From assembly GCF_032854445.1 (NCBI RefSeq), contig NC_088295.1, positions 48,845,385 to 48,909,384 on the forward strand: a DNA stretch of 64,000 bases, given 5' to 3'. Shown in pieces: positions 14,001 through 25,584 of this stretch. Position 1 is the first letter of the stretch, and each line of letters starts with the position of its first letter. The translations under genes and the position numbers were made by a program. The notes beneath the pieces are model-generated. The model saw only the letters and a list, made by a program, of their open reading frames with translations, ran no database searches and was not told the origin of the DNA. Source of the DNA: Liolophura sinensis (lineage: Eukaryota; Mollusca; Polyplacophora; Chitonida; Chitonidae).

Positions 14001-14258
14001 AGTTAGCGCACTAGCGCAGCGTAATGACCCAGGAGCCTCTCACCAATGCAGTCGCTGTGAGCTCAAGTCCAGCTCATGCTGGCTTCCTCTCCGGCCGTAA
14101 GTGGGAAGGTCTGTCAGCAACCTGCGGATGGTCGTGGGTTTCCCCCGGGCTCTGCCCGGTTTCCACCCACCATAATGCTGGCCGCCGTCGTATAAGTGAA
14201 ATATTCTTGAGTACGGCGTAAAACACCAATCAAAAAAAAAAAAAAAAAAAAAAAAATC
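14001..14258 (+). repeat. SINE, near full length, with poly(A) tail
   Basis: Plus-oriented, well preserved copy with partial head (GCGCACTAGCGCAGCG), B-box-like GCTCAAGTCC, a body ending GTAAAACACCAATC, and a run of more than 20 A residues instead of the usual AATAAATA tail. The long A run suggests a relatively recent insertion. Confidence 0.9.
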
Positions 14259-14428
14259 TTTTATGTAATGCAGTGTTTACAGTAGGTAGAGTGAAGAAGC
14301 GTAGCGCAAAATAAATGCACTGCTCACGTGTTACATATATGTGTTATGGCAAAACAATTTGAAAATCTTTGGCAGTGAACCACGCATCACATGGATGTTT
14401 ATAAATTTAATTCCAGTCTAAAATTGCT

Positions 14429-17400
14429 TGGTGGAGTGTTAGGGAATCGTTCAGGATTGAAGCCGAATTGCTCTGGGTGTTTATCGTTACCGGGACAACC
14501 TGAAAAGTGACATCTAACCCCAATGAATCAAGTAAACATGCATGCAAGTAAACAGTCTTATACGCCATGAACTTTGACTGAATCTTGTCTTCAGGAAACT
14601 TGAAACCTTGCCTGTACCGGTACGTGCCACGTTAAACCCCGCTGTATACCATTGGTTTAAGTTACAACCTTGACCACGATGGAGTGCATGGTCTCTTCGT
14701 AGCTGATTTTGCTTCGATAAACCAACTTCTTCATTACCACTGATCGAGGTGGTTGCCGTTGGGTGGATGGCCGGATGTTGTCAGCTTAGAGGTGTGCTGT
14801 AGTTTTTCGTGAGATCTGTAGGGTTTCCTTTTTCTATAAAGCTAAATGGCATGATATATGCGTGAAAAATAGAGCTGAATAGACGGCGTGAAACACTGAT
14901 AACTGTACTATTATCATGGAACTATATGTATATCCTGGACATTTGGAAAATGAGAATGACACAAGATCTGATGAAAGTCAAATGTTTATTGAAAAAATAC
15001 GATATAAAAGATATACACAATCAATGTATAGTAACAATTTGTGAGCATAGATAAAATAAACAATATAGATATATTTTTAACCACGTGACATGCCAGTTTT
15101 CTAAAAATGATCACAGAATCCCTGATTTAAACAATGTGAAGTTGTGATCATGGTAAAACTGAGTTTGTTTTGAGATCTGTTTTACAGTATTTCATTATGG
15201 AATGTGATTCATACCAGTCTTTGATATTTAGACCATTAAGTCAGCTTGGTTTTTAGATGGACATGCCTGTTTACATGTCATCAACTCGAATCCCAATCAT
15301 CTCGTATCGACAATTAGGATTTGACTCTCTCTTCCGGATGTAGCGCACGAATTCATAAACGGTGTCAAAGGTCAAGAGGACTGCAGTTCCTTCCAGGGTC
15401 ATACGTCCGATTTTGTTGTTACTGTGAGAATCGAAGTAACGAATTCGACCCTGACTGTCTGTAATCACAGCGCCGCTGATGTTGCCGACGGTGAGAATAG
15501 CTCCGTCAAAGTTTTCATAAAGGACGTTCTCCAGGGCCTGTTCCATGGGAGTGTCTCCCAGATCCGCACAGTCCATGGGGTTGCTGTGTTTGGCAGGATA
15601 AACCGGGCCATAAAACTCCGCAGATTTGGACAGAGTCAGGGACTGGGTGTGGGGATAATCCTGGGAGAACCATTTATCCCCCTGACTGGGGACAGGGACC
15701 GTGTAAGTAAAGTCTTTGGCAGCGGGGATCTCGTGCAGGGCCATTCTGGGGTCAGTGGACTTCCGGTTCACTCGTGAGATGAGGTCCTGGTGAAGACGGT
15801 CGCCGTAGCGGAGCAGTGCGTCCAAATCGGACGTCTTCCAGGCGCCCACAGGCAGGCTGGTGGAGGTGAGGACAGCGGCCAGAGCCATGGACGTACACTG
15901 ACTACCTCTGTATTTGGACAGACCTCGCCGGGAGGACTTCTGGTGGAAGCTGGCAGTGACGGTTCGGGCCGGGTCAGGTGAAATACGGTAAACCTGAGCG
16001 CCGTCATCTGAAAATAAGGTACGCCGTTAAACCCCTAGAATACTTACATACAAAAAACAACAAGAGATGTACAAATAAATATTTAGAAACCAAAAAAACC
16101 AAAAACAAAAAGAAAAAAAAAGAAAAAAAAAAAAAAAAAAAAAGATATAATTATTTATTAATATATCTGTGTAAAACTATAATTGTAGTACGACTTCAGG
16201 CTAACGTAGGAATGCTTGTGTAGAGGACAGTTAACTTACCAGGCTTTGTCGGCAGCTTCCGTTTCTTGTCTGAATCAGTTACTTTGTCCCCGCTTTCAGG
16301 AGCAGTGATGTAACTACTAACGCTGTTGTTGTTGAGATCTACAGTTTTTGTAGTGGTAGGGGAAGAACTGTAAGTGAAACACCAGACTGATGATTGCAAA
16401 CAGGAAATATAAGATTGAAGAATGATGTAGCAAGCAATATGAAAAGTTCTGTGCCAATGTTAGGCTAAAGAGAATGGCAATACTTAAGGCTTGAGTATAT
16501 CTACAGAATATATTGCATATACTTCAATATCACTATATCCACTGGTTGTTATCTAAAGTATACAGCGTTTGTTTTAGGAAAGAAATCGTTGTCTACAGTC
16601 TTCATACGATATAAATCGTATTGAAGAACTGCAGGCCACATGTATAATTCAAATGAAAACGGATATACACTATTGGCCGATGAAATTTAACAGAACGGAA
16701 CAGTCTGTTATAGATAATAGATTCCTTACGTTTCAATTTTCTGTTTCTTGGCACCATCATGATTGGTAGAAACAGCTCTCTGCAATGTTAGATTGTAATA
16801 TATGATAGAATAGACTCACGGAATAGAGCAATGAGCACATGATTCCACTGGTAATGAGATATAAAAGTTTTCAAGGATACCAAAAAAGGTAATTGATCTG
16901 TATTATAATCTGCCTTTGTATCAGCATCTAGTAGATAAATGGCAATATGGCCAAACCTGCAATTCATAGACATAATCGCTACATGACCAAGCGAAAAATG
17001 TGGAATCGTCGTATCACATGTGAATGTATATCTGTGTTGTTTTAGCATTTAAATGCTGAGGTACCTTTTATAAATATAATTATGAATAGATATTGTGATC
17101 TCAGTGTGAAAAGGCGAAACATTATCAATGCTTTTGTCTCTACATGTCAAAAAATTAAGACTTTGTACATATAATTACCTTCCTTTTCTTACAGATTATT
17201 GCCATTTACTGATAACAGAGAACTTACACACAAGATTTCAGCTGTGTACGGCATGAAATATCTTGCGACTGCATGGCGAGATATCAGTTTTGCTTTCCAG
17301 TGAAGGAGTCGAATAAGCTCTGGAGCAATTTGTTGTTCCATCTTTGTTGGATTCCAATGTTGGCTTCCTGAGTTGTGTACGTTTATGACGAAACAATAAC

Positions 17401-18177
17401 GCGACGTCAGCATGGAACATTGATCACGTGGTCTGAGCGCAAGCTCGTCAACACTTCCAGCAAAGTCATCTTGGATTTTACATTGTGACGTCCATTTGGG
17501 CACGTGGGTTTTACGTCAAATACTCGAGACTTCCCTTGCCAGCACGGTGTGTGCAGTTTGTAGCAGGCCGACATATGTATAGTGATGCCTCATTGTAAGG
17601 CCATGCGGAAAACACCAGATAGGACACCCCACCCAGTCATTTTATACTGACACCGGGCAGTTTAGTTGATGTACATGTGCTTGATATATATCTGGTATGT
17701 TGAGCGCCAATAGTTACCTATTTTAAAGTGTGATATGAATCCACTGGGTATGTATATTATGTGAAGGTGATACATGGGCGAGTGAGATCCACCATATACA
17801 TCGTTTTAGTTTGAAATTAACACTATTTTCATGGTGATGTTTAACTTGGTTCTCCTTTCACATAATAATATATTATAAACGTAATTCAAGAGGGGAATGT
17901 ATATTGTACCACAAAATAACGTGTTTAATTGGGATAAAATCGCATACAAAGGTTTCCCCGTATTTTCCCGAGTGATTGAATGTATCTACATAGTCCGGGA
18001 GTACACACATGTAAATGTCAAAATCTTTACACCTCGTGTAATTTTTACATCCTATTAAAAAAGTGTCTGAGATGATAACGTAACAAAACACTGAGTAATG
18101 TGAAACATTTGTATTATGGGTTATAACTGGCGAAAATAAGAGAGACAGTAAATGGCGTTTGTTGGAGAATGGAGGAA
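14429..18177. repeat. Tandem duplication, unit A (about 3.7 kb)
   Basis: Matches 18160-21826 in the same orientation across exons, introns and both flanks. The two units meet at about 18160-18178, where the right edge of A and the left edge of B share TTGGAGAATGGAGGAAAC-like sequence. Unit A has about 125 bp (near 17613-17738) that B lacks, and B has a (TA)n-bearing insertion near 18825-18885 that A lacks. The unit carries one complete C76-like protease gene. Confidence 0.9.
15271..17413 (-). CDS. C76-like cysteine protease-fold protein, copy A
   Basis: Four-exon minus-strand model: 17413-17228, 16779-16730, 16367-16240 and 16007-15271. Phases agree and the product is about 366 aa. The start is uncertain: in-frame ATGs lie at 17413 and 17341, and the frame is also open upstream. 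Exon 3 encodes a Ser/Thr-rich stretch and a basic KKRKLP motif resembling a nuclear signal. Exon 4 encodes the domain: TASFHQKSSRRG, the proposed nucleophile in SQCTSMA, DLDALLRYGDRLH, FYGPVY, and YFDSHSNNKIG with the proposed Asp/His. This order resembles the papain-like domain of herpesvirus tegument proteases (MEROPS C76) and relatives found in animal proteins and near PIF1-type helicases of mobile elements. Removal of ubiquitin is possible but not shown. A candidate poly(A) signal lies near 14984-14989. The gene is duplicated as copy B. Family assignment is by motif recall. Confidence 0.7.
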
Positions 18178-21100
18178 ACGTTCAGGGTTGAAGCCGAATT
18201 GCTGTCGGTGTTTACCGTCACCGGGACAAACCTTGAAAGCGACATCTAACCCAAATGAATGAAGTAAACATACATGCGAGTAGACAGTCTAATACATCAT
18301 AAACTTTGATTGAATCTTGTTTTCAGGAATCTTGAAACGTTGCCTGTACAGGTACGTGCATCTTTACAACCCGCTGTATGCCACTGGTTTAAGTTACAAC
18401 GTTGACCACGATGTAGTGTATGGTCTCTTAGTGGCTGATTTTGCTTCGATAAACCAACTTCTTAATTACCAATGATCGAGGTGGTTGACGTTGGCTGGAT
18501 GGCGGAAGGTTGTCAGCTTAGATGTGTGTTGTAGTTTTCCATGAGGTGTGTAGGGTTTCCTTTTTCTATAAAGCCAAATGGCATGATATATGCGTAAAAA
18601 ATATAGCTGAATAGACGGCGTGAAACATGATAACTGTGCTATTATCATGGAACTGTATGTATATCCAGGACATTTGGAAAATGAGAATGACACAAGATCT
18701 GATGAAATAGTTGAATGTTTATTGAAAAATACTATATAAAAGATATACACAGTCAATGTATGGTAACAATTTGTGAGCACTGGCAAAATAAATTAAACAA
18801 TATAGATATAGTTTTAACCATATCATATATATATATATATATATACATATAACATTTGTATATCTTAAAATGAAGTTATATGTGGTGACTTAGACTTGCC
18901 AGTCGTCTAAAAATGATCACAGGATCCCTGATTTAAACAACGTAAGGTTGTGACCAGGGTAAAACGGAGTTTGTTTTGAGATCTGTTTTACAGTATTTCA
19001 TTATGGAATGTGATTCATACCAGTCTTTGATATTTAGACCATCAAGTCAGCTTGGTTTTTAGATGGACGTGACTGTTTACATGTCATCAACTCGAATCCC
19101 AATCATCTCGTATCGACAATTAGGATTTGACTCTCTCTTCCGGATGTAGCGCACGAATTCATAAACGGTGTCAAAGGTCAAGAGGACTGCAGTTCCTTCC
19201 AGGGTCATACGTCCGATTTTGTTGTTACTGTGAGAATCGAAGTAACGAATTCGACCCTGACTGTCTGTAATCACAGCGCCGCTGATGTTGCCGACGGTGA
19301 GAATAGCTCCGTCAAAGTTTTCATAAAGGACGTTCTCCAGGGCCTGTTCCATGGGCGTGTCTCCCAGATCCGCACAGTCCATGGGGTTGCTGTGTTTGGC
19401 AGGATAAACCGGACCATAAAACTCCGCAGATTTGGACAGGGTCAGGGACTGGGTGTGGGGATAATCCTGGGAGAACCATTTATCCCCCTGACTGGGGACA
19501 GGGACCGTGTAAGTAAAGTCTTTGGCAGCGGGGATCTCGTGCAGGGCCATTCTGGGGTCAGTGGACTTCCGGTCCACTCGTGAGATGAGGTCCTGATGAA
19601 GGCGGTCGCCGTAGCGGAGCAGTGCGTCCAAATCGGACGTCTTCCAGGCGCCCACAGGCAGGCTGGTGGAGGTGAGGACAGCGGCCAGAGCCATGGACGT
19701 ACACTGAGTACCTCTGTATTTGGACAGACCTCGCCGGGAGGACTTCTGGTGGAAGCTGGCAGTGACGGTTCGGGCCGGGTCAGGTGAAATACGGTAAACC
19801 TGAGCGCCGTCATCTGAAAATAAGGTACAGCGTTAAACCCCAAGCATACTAACATACAATAAACAACAAGAGATGTAAAAAATGTCAAAATATATAATAA
19901 ACATATAATTATTTATTAATATATCTGCGTAAAACTATAATTGTAGTACGACTTCAGGATATCGTAGGAATACTTGTATAGAGGGCAGTTAACTTACCAG
20001 GCTTTGTCGGCAGCTTCCGTTTCTTGTCTGAATCAGTTACTTTGTCCCCGCTTTCAAGAGCAGTGGTGTAACTACTAACGCTGTTGTTGTTGAGATCTAC
20101 AGTTTTTGTAGTGGTAGGGGGAGAACTGTAAGTGAAACACCAGACTGATGATTGCAAGCAGGAAATATAAAATTGAAGAATGGTGTACCAAACAATATGA
20201 AAAGTTCTGTGCCAATGTTAGGCTAAAGAGAATGGCATTACTTAAGGCTTGGGTATATCTACATAATATATTGCATATACTTCAATATCACTATATCCAC
20301 TGGTTGTTATCTAAAGTATACGGCATTTGTTATAGGAAAGAAATCGTTGTGTACAGTCTTCATACGATATAAATCGTATTGAAGAACCATAGGCCACATG
20401 TATAATTTAAATGAAAACGGATATAAACTATTGGACGATGAAATTTAACCGAACGGAACAGTCTGTTATAGATAATAGATTCCTTACGTTTCAATTTTCT
20501 GTTTCTTGGCACCCTCATAATTTGTAGAAACAGCTCTCTGCAATGTTAGATTGTAATAGATGATAGAATAGTCATAAAATAGAGCAATGAGCACATGATT
20601 CCACTGGTAATGAGATATAAAAGTTTTCAAGGATACCAAAAAAGGTAATTGATCTGTATTATAATCTGCCTTTGTATCAGCATCTAGTAGATAAATGGTA
20701 ATATGGCCAAACCTGCAATCCATTGACATAATCGCTATATGAACAAGCAAAAAATGTGGAATCGTCGTATCCCATGTGAATGTATATCTGTATTGTTTTA
20801 GCATTTAAATACCGAGGTGTCTTTTTATAAATATAATTATGAATAGATATTGTGTTTTGAGTGTGAAAAAGCAAAACATTATCAATACTTTTGCCCCTAC
20901 ATGTCAAAAAATTAAGACTTTGTGCATGTGATTACCTTTCTTTTCTTACAGATTATTGCCAGTTACTGATAACAGAGAACTTACACACAAGATTTCAGCT
21001 GTGTACGGCATGAAATATCTTGCGACTGCATGGCGGGATATCAGCTTTGCTTTCCAGTGAAGGAGTCGAATAAGCTCTGGAGCAATTTGTTGTTCCATCT

Positions 21101-21826
21101 TTGTTGGATTCCAATGTTGGCTTCCTGAGTTGTGTACGTTTATGACGAAACAATAACGTGACGTCAGCATGGAACATTGATCACGTGGTCTGAGCGCAAG
21201 CTCGTCAACACTTCCAGCAAGGCATCTTGGATTTTACATTGTGACGTCCGTTTGGGCACGTGGGTTTTACGTCAAATACTCGAGACTTGCCTTCCCAGCA
21301 TGGTGTGTACAGTTTGTAGCAGGCCGACATATGTATAGTGATGCCTCATTGTAAGGCCATGCGGAAAAGGCCATACCACTGGGTATGTATATTATGTGAA
21401 GGTGATACATGGGTGACTGAGATCCACCATATGCATCGTTTTAGTTTGAAATTAGCACTATTTTCATACGGATGGTTAACTTGGTTCTCCTTTCACATAA
21501 TAATCTATTATAAACGTAATTCAAGAGGGGAATGTATATTGCACCACAAAATAACGTGTTTAATTGGGATAAAATCGCATACAAAGGTTTCCCCGTATTT
21601 TCCCGAGTGATTGAATGTATCTACATAGTCCGGGAGTACACACATGTAAATGTCAAAGTCTTTACACCTCGTGTAATTTTTACATCCTATTATATGGTTA
21701 CGAAAAAGTGTCTGAGATGATAACGTAACAAAACACCGAATAATGCTAAACATTTGCATTATGGGTTATAACTGGCGAAAATAAGAGAGACAGTGCATGG
21801 CGCTTGCTGGAGAATGAAGGAAACAC
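18160..21826. repeat. Tandem duplication, unit B (about 3.7 kb)
   Basis: Second unit of the direct duplication. It carries the copy B gene and ends near GGAGAATGAAGGAAAC at about 21826. Substitutions and small indels against unit A are scattered in introns and flanks, while the terminal coding exon is almost unchanged. Confidence 0.9.
19077..21170 (-). CDS. C76-like cysteine protease-fold protein, copy B
   Basis: Same structure as copy A: exons 21170-20985, 20537-20488, 20125-19998 and 19813-19077, with matching lengths in exons 2-4 (50, 128, 737 nt) and identical phases. In the last 205 codons the product differs from copy A at one position (Asn to Asp in ISRV-x-RKS). Just before the proposed nucleophile it reads GTQC where A reads GSQC. 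Upstream of the 21170 ATG a one-base deletion relative to copy A breaks the longer open frame, which supports a start at 21170 or further downstream. An in-frame open stretch from 20804 runs through the first intron into exon 2 and is an alternative first exon. A candidate poly(A) signal lies near 18716. Both copies appear intact and may be expressed. Confidence 0.7.
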
Positions 21827-22431
21827 ACAGGTGACTGTGCGATAAAATCCATCACTGCACCTTAAGATTGACTAATAGATTGTTGCTGAACGCCAGGCTC
21901 AAGAATTTTTCATTTGTACTATATGACAATCGTTTTGATGGGTGGAGAAAACCAGAGCGCAAGGGGTAAACCAAATTTGGTAAGTTATAATTTTTAAAGA
22001 GGTTTTCCACGTCTGACGTAGGCCTAAAGCCTTGGATGCAATATATTTTCGTGGAAGATATTCCACGATCGAAGGACAACGGAAACAGTCGCAGGGGCGC
22101 CATTTAGTCACTAAGGTCACTAGATGAACTGAGGTTGTTATATTGTATTATGTCATCGTGTAAGCCAACCGTTGTGCGTTTTCAGGAAACTTGGATGTTT
22201 GCAATTAATCAAATGTATGCACATTTTAAAAATAATCTTCAGTAATATATTCAGTTTTCTCACATACAGTTACTCATATATCCCTGCAGACTAAATTGAA
22301 ACGTTTGAAACTTAATTCTTCATTTTGTTTTCCAAAATTTTGTTTGTAAAATGCATTACGCACTCAGCTGAAAGTACTTCAGGGATTATCTTTTTCAATT
22401 GTCCTTGATATAGTAGCCTACACTTTGACTT
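21827..22431. other. Intergenic, no recognised feature
   Basis: Between the tandem duplication and a SINE. Short minus-strand open frames at 21852-22120 show no family resemblance or splice context. Confidence 0.4.
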
Positions 22432-22698
22432 ATTTTTTTATTTGATTTCTAGATTTGCGCCATACTCAAGAATATTTCACATATACTATAACGACAAACA
22501 TTATATTGTTGGGGGAAATCGACCAGGGCACGGGGTAAACCCACGACCATCAGCACGTCGCTTGCAGGCTTTCCCACGTTGGCCTCCGACCGGAGAGGAA
22601 GCCAGCATGAGCTGAACTTGAACGAACAGCGATTACAATGGTGTAAGTTTCCTGGGTCATTGTCCTGGGCAAGCACGCTATACCCAATAAGTCACTTT
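22432..22698 (-). repeat. SINE, full length, diverged
   Basis: Minus-oriented. Tail end at the left, ATACTCAAGAATATTTCAC near 22463, GAAGCCAGCATGAGCTG near 22599, and a decayed head near 22690. Confidence 0.8.
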
Positions 22699-23085
22699 GG
22701 TATTTCACAAGGCCGCCATTTTTTTAACAGAAATGTCGCGGGATCTCGCATAACACGGGAGCTGGGTGCTAATTTTCACTCAACAGCTATGTGTTAACCT
22801 AGCAGCAGCATGATTGCTACATTGAATATCTGTTTCATTGAAATTCTGTAGTGGAAATCGTGTCCCCATTCGCAGTAACTTATGGTAAAAACAATGGATA
22901 AACTGAAGACGCCACGTAAAAAAATGTGACTTTGAAAGCTTGCCGTTTTATTGGCTGTGAAAAGCAGAAATTTTAAAGGCCACTGTCCACAAATGGGTGC
23001 AAATTTGACCACGGCCGCTCTGTTGTGGCGAGTGTAGTGGCGCGAAAAGCGAAAGTCATTTATAAGTCACTCATCAGGCCTATCC

Positions 23086-23354
23086 TTTGATTTATTTGAT
23101 TTATTTATTTGATTTGGTGTTTTGCGCCGTACTCATGAATATTTCACTTTTACGACAGCGGCAAGCATTATATAGTTGGATGAAATCGGGCGCATCCCGG
23201 GGTGAACCCACGATCATCAGCACGTTGCAGGCGGACCTAGTCACGTACAACGGAAGAGGAATCTAACAAGACTTGAACTAACAGCGACCGCATTGGTGAG
23301 TGGCTCCTGGATTATTGTGCTTTGCTAGCACGATATATGCACTAGGCCACTCAT
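23086..23354 (-). repeat. SINE, full length, diverged
   Basis: Minus-oriented. GTTTTGCGCCGTACTCATG near 23119, then a body with many substitutions and a weakened head. Confidence 0.8.
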
Positions 23355-23362
23355 TACCTTTT

Positions 23363-23450
23363 GATTTTATTTTTTCATTTGAGTAGTCTTTTACGCCGTG
23401 CTCAGGAATATTTATCAAATACCACGGAGGACAGCATTGCGGTCGGAGGA
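23363..23450 (-). repeat. SINE, 3' fragment
   Basis: Immediately follows the previous copy. TCTTTTACGCCGTGCTCAGG and GACAGCATTGCGGTCGGAGG match the tail-proximal body only. Confidence 0.65.
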
Positions 23451-25281
23451 CATTACCCTTTGATTATACCAGACGTTAGCGTGTTGCAAGAAAAAGCGAT
23501 GCTTTTTTTCTGATGTATTCTCATAAAAATTATTATCCTAGCATAAAAAAAAACATTGAACCAAATACAGATAATGACACGGACGAAATTCTTGGAGAGT
23601 CTGTGATTGCGAGGAGCTTAATTGAAGGTGAGAAACTCTCCGGGCGGAGGTGAGACAACCAGTGTTGAAATAAAACCAGTAATGAAGCAGCTCACCAAAA
23701 ATAACCAGTAGTGAACAAAAAAGACACCCAATGGTGAAATAAAACCATTTATTACCAATAAAAACATGACCAGTACTGACATACCAGCTATGAAACAAAA
23801 ATCAAACAGTAATGATATTAATCAACCAGAAACGTATCTCTTTCATTAGTGGTTGAATTTTATTTCACTACTGATTCCGGTTTATTACAAGTCCCTTATA
23901 GTTTATCATATTACACAGTAGGGCACAACAACATACATGTACAATCGTTTGGATTTCTATCCTTCACTGTAAGAGACGTTGTTTCGACATTGATTACTAT
24001 TATATAAAGGCTAATATACATTCACGTTATGTACACATTTATAACGTACAGTATATGGACCTACTCAGGCTAAATTAAGTATAACTTATCATAGCTTGTA
24101 AATGTTTTATTCTTGTATTGCCAAATTTATCGACAACGTGATTGTTAAAAACTCGGGAAGTCATTTTTCTGCTCAATAGAGTCATCACAATTACAGTGTT
24201 GACAACCCTTCAAAATGCGATCTAAACAAACACAACTTTGTCCTAAACCCAAAGTCGTTGATAACGCCTTTTCCAGGCGCAGTGTGTAGTATAAACATTT
24301 ATATTTCTTGCTGGAACATACAATGCTAGTTAACCTATTCGGATGATAGGCAAAACTTTATATACAGCATGACCAACAGTTTCATGTCGAGTTAGACAAA
24401 TGACCCAGTTTTTTCTCCACTCGTCAAATAAAACATAAAGAAAATACGTATGCTTCATGTTCCCACAAGCTAAGTGGCGTAATTAGGTAGGGGGTGGGGT
24501 GGGGGTGGGGGGGGGGGGTCGTTGGATAGGGGGTGGGAGATGATTTAACTTACCACTGGTTCTTTGAGAATGTCCATTTCAACAGCCACTATAATCGGCA
24601 CGGTACAAACTCAAATCGATCGCAGAAGGGTAATTAAGGTAACTCGTGGCTATTATGTGAATTACTTTTAGAAAACGTTTCTCATCAGTGTATATTACGC
24701 CAATCGCGATTGTTGCTTCGCGTTTTCACCCTTCATTTCATTGCCCATAAACGCAGCAATGGATATACAAACAGCTTTCCAGTGACCTCTCTTTGAATAT
24801 GTCGGGCCAAATACAAACCCCTCAGTGTCCTCTCGTTTCAAACCTCGATTCAGCAAAACTACTTTTGACATCATGTTGTTCGCCATGTGACAGGTGTCAC
24901 TAGTATGTTTCAAGTTATTCACACTGCATTCTTTTGTGATTTAGACGACAGATTGGCTATCGAGGGTGTTTTCAGCCAATCACAGACTTCAGTTCCAAGT
25001 GCTTATTGATGAAGAAAACGTCTTCATACAAAGACAGTAGGGGCGAAGCCAAAGCAACTGTGCTCCGAGTGAGCAGACATTGATTGACAGGTCACCGACC
25101 ATGTGACATAACAACGGCCTTTTGGTTGACACACTGACAAGACCAGTGACAGGAAGAGAGGGCGTGGCTACGCTTCGCTCCGCCCCGTCTTTATCGTGAA
25201 GACTTTTCATTATGGCCTCAATCATAATACTTGTATTATGCAAGACAATAAACTTTTCAATATACTTCTTTTTGAGATAAG
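23451..25281. other. Intergenic AT-rich DNA with degenerate short repeats
   Basis: 23650-23880 contains many scattered ACCAGT-x-x-TGAA-like words and inverted counterparts, probably a decayed tandem repeat. The remainder has no recognisable exon. A minus-strand open frame at 24695-24922 has no supporting context. Confidence 0.4.
24486..24538 (+). repeat. G-rich tract, potential G-quadruplex
   Basis: Repeated GGGGG(T) runs, including an uninterrupted block of about 11 G. At least five runs of four or more G fall within about 50 bp, which meets the usual quadruplex pattern on the plus strand. Confidence 0.8.
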
Positions 25282-25566
25282 ATGAAGCCATTACTTCTCT
25301 CGTTGATCATTATTCTCTTGTGTTTGAGATGTTCAACTGCAGGCTTCCGTCCTATAGATGATGACGATGAAATGGTTGGAATCCTTCGGAGTAAGCCATT
25401 AGCACCTGTAAAATGTCGTACGCGCGTTCAGACGAAAGCCATACTATTTCAATTGGAACACCACAACAATCTCGTTCTGCACGGCAAGAGAGCCACTTGG
25501 GTGTCTGATGACAAAAACTTGATTACACACGCTGTCAAGGAAACGAAAGCAGCTGGCGCAAGTTAA
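25282..25566 (+). CDS. Small open frame with signal-peptide-like start, uncertain
   Basis: 94 codons beginning with a Met-Lys and a strongly hydrophobic run (LLLSLIIILLCL), then a possible cleavage region (CSTAG) and an acidic patch (DDDDE). On its face this looks like a secreted peptide, but the rest resembles no family I know. The frame ends 19 bp before the integrase remnant begins, so it may be a broken upstream part of that element, with the hydrophobic start being accidental. No splice evidence either way. Confidence 0.25.
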   Translation: MKPLLLSLIIILLCLRCSTAGFRPIDDDDEMVGILRSKPLAPVKCRTRVQTKAILFQLEHHNNLVLHGKRATWVSDDKNLITHAVKETKAAGAS

Positions 25567-25584
25567 CTATAGGCCTAATTATGG

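Noticed and set aside
15424-15777. 117-codon plus-strand open frame opposite the C76-like exon, repeated at 19230-19583
   Set aside because: Shadow of the conserved minus-strand exon. Its conservation between copies follows from the duplication, and no splice or start context supports it.
24695-24922. Minus-strand open frame with a GHWKAV stretch, considered as a Ulp1-type protease piece of the nearby transposon
   Set aside because: A single short word with no catalytic residues in register; opposite strand to the integrase remnant.
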